Part shown: positions 41,675 to 45,034 of the stretch, piece by piece
How the letters are laid out: each line of letters starts with the position of its first letter
How positions within the stretch are numbered: the stretch's first letter is position 1
Source: JAZQQB01 sp045628865
GTDB taxonomy: Bacteria > Bacillota > Clostridia > Lachnospirales > Lachnospiraceae
DNA length: 45,034 nucleotides
Assembly (NCBI GenBank): GCA_045628865.1
Contig: JAZQQB010000075.1
Coordinates: 1 to 45,034, forward strand
Reading direction: 5' to 3'
Notes under the pieces: model-generated
What the model was told of the DNA's origin: nothing
The model's database searches: none
The model's input: the letters and a program-made list of their open reading frames with translations, nothing else
Made by a program: the position numbers and the translations under genes

Positions 41675-41728
41675 GAGTCGATTTAGGGTTAGATAGAAAT
41701 AAATGTTAGAGAAAGGCACGGTAGTAGA

Positions 41729-42892
41729 ATGAAGGCTTTTTTGATTTTAGAAGACGGAACTGTATTTACTGGTACCCACATTGGAGCTCAAAAAGAAGTT
41801 GTGAGTGAAATTGTGTTTAATACATCTATGGCAGGTTATCTTGAGGTACTAACAGATCCTTCTTATGCGGGACAGGCTGTATGTATGACATATCCATTGA
41901 TTGGAAATTATGGAATTTGTAAGGATGATGAGGAATCCTTAAAGCCATGGCCAGATGGATTTATTGTAAGAGAATTATCAGAGGTTCCAAGTAATTTTAG
42001 ATGTGAGATGTCAATTCAAGACTATTTGGAAGAGAATGGAGTTCCAGGTATTGCAGGAATTGATACTAGAGCATTGACTAAGATCTTAAGAGAAAAGGGT
42101 ACTATGAATGGTATGATCACTACAACTGAGTACTCTGATTTAAGTGCTGTGCTTCCAAGATTGAAAGAATATAAAACAGGAAATGTAGTTGATAAAGTTA
42201 CTTGTTCAGAGAAATATGTAATGGAAGGTGTTACTTCCTTAGAACAAAATGGTGCAATCTCAGGTTCTGCTCGCTTTACAGGTGAGAAAGAAAAGAGACC
42301 ATCAATGGTTAAGAAATTAAATGGTACGGGTCTTTCAGTGGCATTACTTGATTTTGGTGCAAAATCAAATATTGCAGACTCCTTGGTTGCTAGAGGTTGT
42401 ACAGTAACTGTATATCCAGCTCGTACACCTGCATCAGAAATTATTGCTTCTAATCCAGATGGAATTATGCTTAGTAATGGACCTGGAGATCCTAAGGATT
42501 GCGGAACAATCATTCAGGAAATCAAGAAGCTTTATGATACAGAAATTCCTATTTTTGCAATTTGTTTGGGACATCAGCTGATGGCTCTTGCAACAGGTGC
42601 AGATACACATAAATTGAAATATGGACACAGAGGCGGAAACCATCCTGTAAAGGATCTAGCTACAGGTAAGGTTTATATATCTTCTCAGAACCATGGATAT
42701 GTAGTTGATACAGATGGACTTGATCCTAAGGTAGCAACTCCTGCATTCCAAAATGTAAATGATGGTACCAATGAGGGACTTGCTTATACAGGAAAGAATA
42801 TTTTCACAGTTCAGTTCCATCCAGAAAGCTGTCCTGGACCACAGGATTCGGGATATCTGTTTGACAGATTTATTGAGATGATGAGAAAGTAA
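41729..42892 (+). CDS. carA: Carbamoyl-phosphate synthase small subunit
   Basis: The glutaminase subunit, delivering ammonia to CarB for pyrimidine and arginine synthesis. 387 residues. The N-terminal small domain includes FNTSMAGYLEVLTDPSYAGQ near 30-50 and GIDTRALT near 110. The C-terminal class I amidotransferase has its nucleophile Cys in AICLGHQLMALA near 278, the SSQNHGYVV segment near 318, and catalytic His/Glu in VQFHPESCPGPQD near 360. It is followed 57 bp later by carB with no terminator between. Confidence 0.97.
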   Translation: MKAFLILEDGTVFTGTHIGAQKEVVSEIVFNTSMAGYLEVLTDPSYAGQAVCMTYPLIGNYGICKDDEESLKPWPDGFIVRELSEVPSNFRCEMSIQDYLEENGVPGIAGIDTRALTKILREKGTMNGMITTTEYSDLSAVLPRLKEYKTGNVVDKVTCSEKYVMEGVTSLEQNGAISGSARFTGEKEKRPSMVKKLNGTGLSVALLDFGAKSNIADSLVARGCTVTVYPARTPASEIIASNPDGIMLSNGPGDPKDCGTIIQEIKKLYDTEIPIFAICLGHQLMALATGADTHKLKYGHRGGNHPVKDLATGKVYISSQNHGYVVDTDGLDPKVATPAFQNVNDGTNEGLAYTGKNIFTVQFHPESCPGPQDSGYLFDRFIEMMRK

Positions 42893-42949
42893 TGCAGATA
42901 GAAAAGAAAATATATTGATTGAAAAATCGAAATGATGGAGGATATAAAA

Positions 42950-45034
42950 ATGCCAAAGAATCCGAATATACATAGAGTTATGGTAATTGGTTCCGGTCCT
43001 ATCGTGATTGGACAGGCTGCAGAATTTGACTATGCAGGAACACAGGCATGCCGTTCTTTGAAAGAAGAAGGTATGGAGGTTATCCTTGTAAACTCAAACC
43101 CTGCAACCATTATGACTGATAAAAATATTGCTGATAAGGTTTACATTGAACCATTAACAGTAGAAGTATTGCAGCAGATCATTGAGAAAGAAAAACCTGA
43201 TAGTTTACTTCCTAACATGGGTGGTCAGGCTGGTTTAAACTTAGGTATGGAGCTTGCTGAGTCAGGGTTTTTAGATGCTCATGGTGTAAAACTTTTAGGA
43301 ACAACAGCTGAAACAATTCGTAATGCAGAAGGTCGTCAGGAATTTAAAGACTTAATGGAAAGAATTGGAGAACCATGTGCAGCTTCTTTATTGGTAGAGA
43401 ATGTACAGGATGGTGTTGATTTTGCCAATGAAATCGGATATCCAGTTGTACTTCGCCCTGCTTATACACTGGGTGGTTCAGGTGGTGGTATTGCCCACAA
43501 CCAGGTGGAAATAGAAGAAATCTTAGAAAATGGTTTAAGACTTTCTCGTGTACATCAGGTACTTGTTGAAAGATGTATCGCAGGATGGAAGGAAATTGAG
43601 TACGAAGTAATGCGTGACTCTGCAGGAAACTGTATCACTGTATGTAACATGGAAAACTTAGATCCAGTTGGTGTTCATACAGGTGATTCCATTGTAGTTG
43701 CTCCTTCTCAGACACTTTCTGATAAAGAGTATCAGATGCTTCGTTCATCAGCATTAAATATCATCAATGAACTTGGTATCACTGGTGGATGTAATGTTCA
43801 GTTTGCTTTACACCCAACTAGTTTTGAATATTGTGTAATCGAAGTTAACCCTCGAGTTAGTCGTTCTTCAGCTCTTGCATCAAAAGCAACAGGTTATCCA
43901 ATTGCGAAGGTTGCTGCTAAGATTGCATTGGGTTATACATTGGATGAAATTCCAAATGCAATTACAAAGAAAACATTTGCAAGTTTTGAGCCAACACTTG
44001 ACTACTGCGTAGTAAAGATCCCAAGACTTCCATTTGATAAATTTATTACAGCGAAACGTACTTTAACAACTCAGATGAAGGCTACAGGTGAAGTTATGAG
44101 TATCTGTACTAACTTCGAAGGTGGTTTGATGAAAGCCATCAGATCCCTTGAACAGCATGTAGACTCATTAAGAAGTTATGATTTTACAGAACTTTCTTTG
44201 GAACAGTTGTATGAACGTATGGCTATCGTAGATGACCAGAGAATCTGGGTAATCGCAGAAGCACTTCGTAAGGGTGCAGCTTATGATAGAATTCATGAGA
44301 TTACAATGATTGACGTATGGTTCATCAACAAATTAGATCGAATTGTTCGTATGGAGAACAGATTAGAGTCTGAAGAGATGACAGTGGAACTCATGAAAGA
44401 AGCAAAGCGCATGGAATTCCCTGATAATGTAATTGCTAAATTACAGAATAAAACAGAGAAGGAAATCAGAGACTATCGTTATGCTAACAACATTGTTGCA
44501 GCATATAAGATGGTTGATACTTGTGCAGCCGAGTTTGATGCAATGACTCCATACTATTATTCATGTTTTGATGGTGAGAATGAAGCAGCTGAAACTCGTC
44601 CAGAAAAGAAGATTTTGATCTTAGGTTCTGGCCCTATCAGAATCGGACAGGGTGTTGAGTTTGATTACTGTTCGGTTCATGCTACATGGGCATTCTCAAA
44701 AGCAGGATATGAAACAGTTATTGTAAATAACAATCCGGAAACAGTTTCTACTGACTTTGATATCGCTGATAAATTATACTTTGAACCATTAACTCCAGAA
44801 GATGTGGAAAGTATTGTAAATATTGAGAAACCAGACGGAGCGGTTGTTCAGTTTGGTGGTCAGACTGCAATCAAGTTAACAGAAGCTTTGATGAAGATGG
44901 GGGTACCAATCCTTGGAACAAAGGCTGAAGATGTAGATGCAGCAGAAGATAGAGAATTGTTTGATAAGATTCTTGAAGAAACAGAAATCCCAAGAGCAGC
45001 AGGTGGAACTGTTTATACAGCAGAAGAAGCTAAG
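42950..45034 (+). CDS. carB: Carbamoyl-phosphate synthase large subunit (3' part outside the window)
   Basis: The ATP-dependent synthase subunit. 695 codons are inside the window with no stop; the full family length is about 1070, so roughly the last third is missing. The start ATG 42950 follows GGAGG at 42937-42941. The first ATP-grasp half begins VMVIGSGPIVIGQAAEFDYAG and contains RPAYTLGGSGGGIA near 165 and VIEVNPRVSRSSALASKATG near 300. The repeat half begins ILILGSGPIRIGQGVEFDYC near 555. The oligomerisation region (about 400-550) lies between them. Which effector (UMP, ornithine) acts cannot be judged because the allosteric C-terminus is outside. Confidence 0.97.
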   Translation, partial: MPKNPNIHRVMVIGSGPIVIGQAAEFDYAGTQACRSLKEEGMEVILVNSNPATIMTDKNIADKVYIEPLTVEVLQQIIEKEKPDSLLPNMGGQAGLNLGMELAESGFLDAHGVKLLGTTAETIRNAEGRQEFKDLMERIGEPCAASLLVENVQDGVDFANEIGYPVVLRPAYTLGGSGGGIAHNQVEIEEILENGLRLSRVHQVLVERCIAGWKEIEYEVMRDSAGNCITVCNMENLDPVGVHTGDSIVVAPSQTLSDKEYQMLRSSALNIINELGITGGCNVQFALHPTSFEYCVIEVNPRVSRSSALASKATGYPIAKVAAKIALGYTLDEIPNAITKKTFASFEPTLDYCVVKIPRLPFDKFITAKRTLTTQMKATGEVMSICTNFEGGLMKAIRSLEQHVDSLRSYDFTELSLEQLYERMAIVDDQRIWVIAEALRKGAAYDRIHEITMIDVWFINKLDRIVRMENRLESEEMTVELMKEAKRMEFPDNVIAKLQNKTEKEIRDYRYANNIVAAYKMVDTCAAEFDAMTPYYYSCFDGENEAAETRPEKKILILGSGPIRIGQGVEFDYCSVHATWAFSKAGYETVIVNNNPETVSTDFDIADKLYFEPLTPEDVESIVNIEKPDGAVVQFGGQTAIKLTEALMKMGVPILGTKAEDVDAAEDRELFDKILEETEIPRAAGGTVYTAEEAK

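Noticed and set aside
41675..41728. PyrR attenuator or arginine box upstream of carA
   Set aside because: The 50-base leader has no antiterminator/terminator pair and no recognisable ARG-box palindrome.
1..45034. CRISPR array, prophage or complete insertion sequence
   Set aside because: No regularly spaced short direct repeats with unique spacers, no phage structural or integrase gene, and no transposase gene were seen.

Overview
The window is AT-rich, ordinary chromosomal DNA from a low-GC Firmicute. The family Lachnospiraceae (Clostridia) fits best. It carries the DUF5717/DUF5716 gene pair, DUF4250 and DUF4364 proteins, a single-chain PurL of about 1,260 residues, and the conserved rho-rpmE-yqhQ-prmC-prfA block, all familiar from gut Lachnospiraceae. 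I do not assign a genus. No plasmid, phage, CRISPR array or complete insertion sequence was seen.

Layout, left to right. 1-501: the 3' part of a tRNA-Gly gene, followed by degenerate, hairpin-rich units that repeat the tRNA 3' end about every 151 bp. 502-1200: a YhhN membrane protein. 1422-8430: an uncharacterised four-gene operon (DUF5717 giant, DUF5716 actin/Hsp70-like protein, a TPR-like protein, a coiled-coil membrane protein) behind a strong promoter with a Spo0A-box-like heptamer. 8518-11512: purF and purB. 11606-18602: a cell-surface cluster of an anchored transglutaminase-like protein, DltA-like ligase, carrier protein, MBOAT acyltransferase, SGNH/DltD-like protein with Cys at the nucleophile position, and a lipoprotein. 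18673-20243: a multi-hairpin element, three WXG100-type genes, and a non-autonomous mobile element (13-bp terminal inverted repeats, 8-bp target duplication) inserted between the first two.

20420-22515: an HPr paralogue lacking the phosphorylatable His (Crh-like), DUF4250, a dense cluster of DnaA boxes, and rarA. 22562-25256 (minus strand): DUF4364 regulator, radical SAM protein, malic enzyme. 25584-30432: rho, L31, YqhQ, PrmC and RF1, a transcription-termination and translation-termination block. 30499-34723: YitT transporter-like protein, M18 aminopeptidase, AraC regulator, HAD hydrolase. 35132-37537: an operon of a DUF6508-like protein plus two tandem M14-type (succinylglutamate desuccinylase/aspartoacylase-like) proteins, the second lacking the metal ligands. 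37770-45034: purL and carAB (carB runs off the window), i.e. purine and pyrimidine/arginine supply.

The best candidates for undescribed biology are: (1) the DUF5717/5716 operon, which looks like an actin/Hsp70-fold protein with a large repeat partner and a coiled-coil membrane protein; (2) the DnaA-box cluster upstream of rarA, away from any dnaA gene; (3) the dlt-like operon with a Cys-variant SGNH protein and a transglutaminase; (4) the active/pseudo-enzyme M14 pair under a promoter with paired Spo0A-like boxes; and (5) the Crh-like HPr under a palindromic promoter. All family names come from motif recognition by eye, without database searches.
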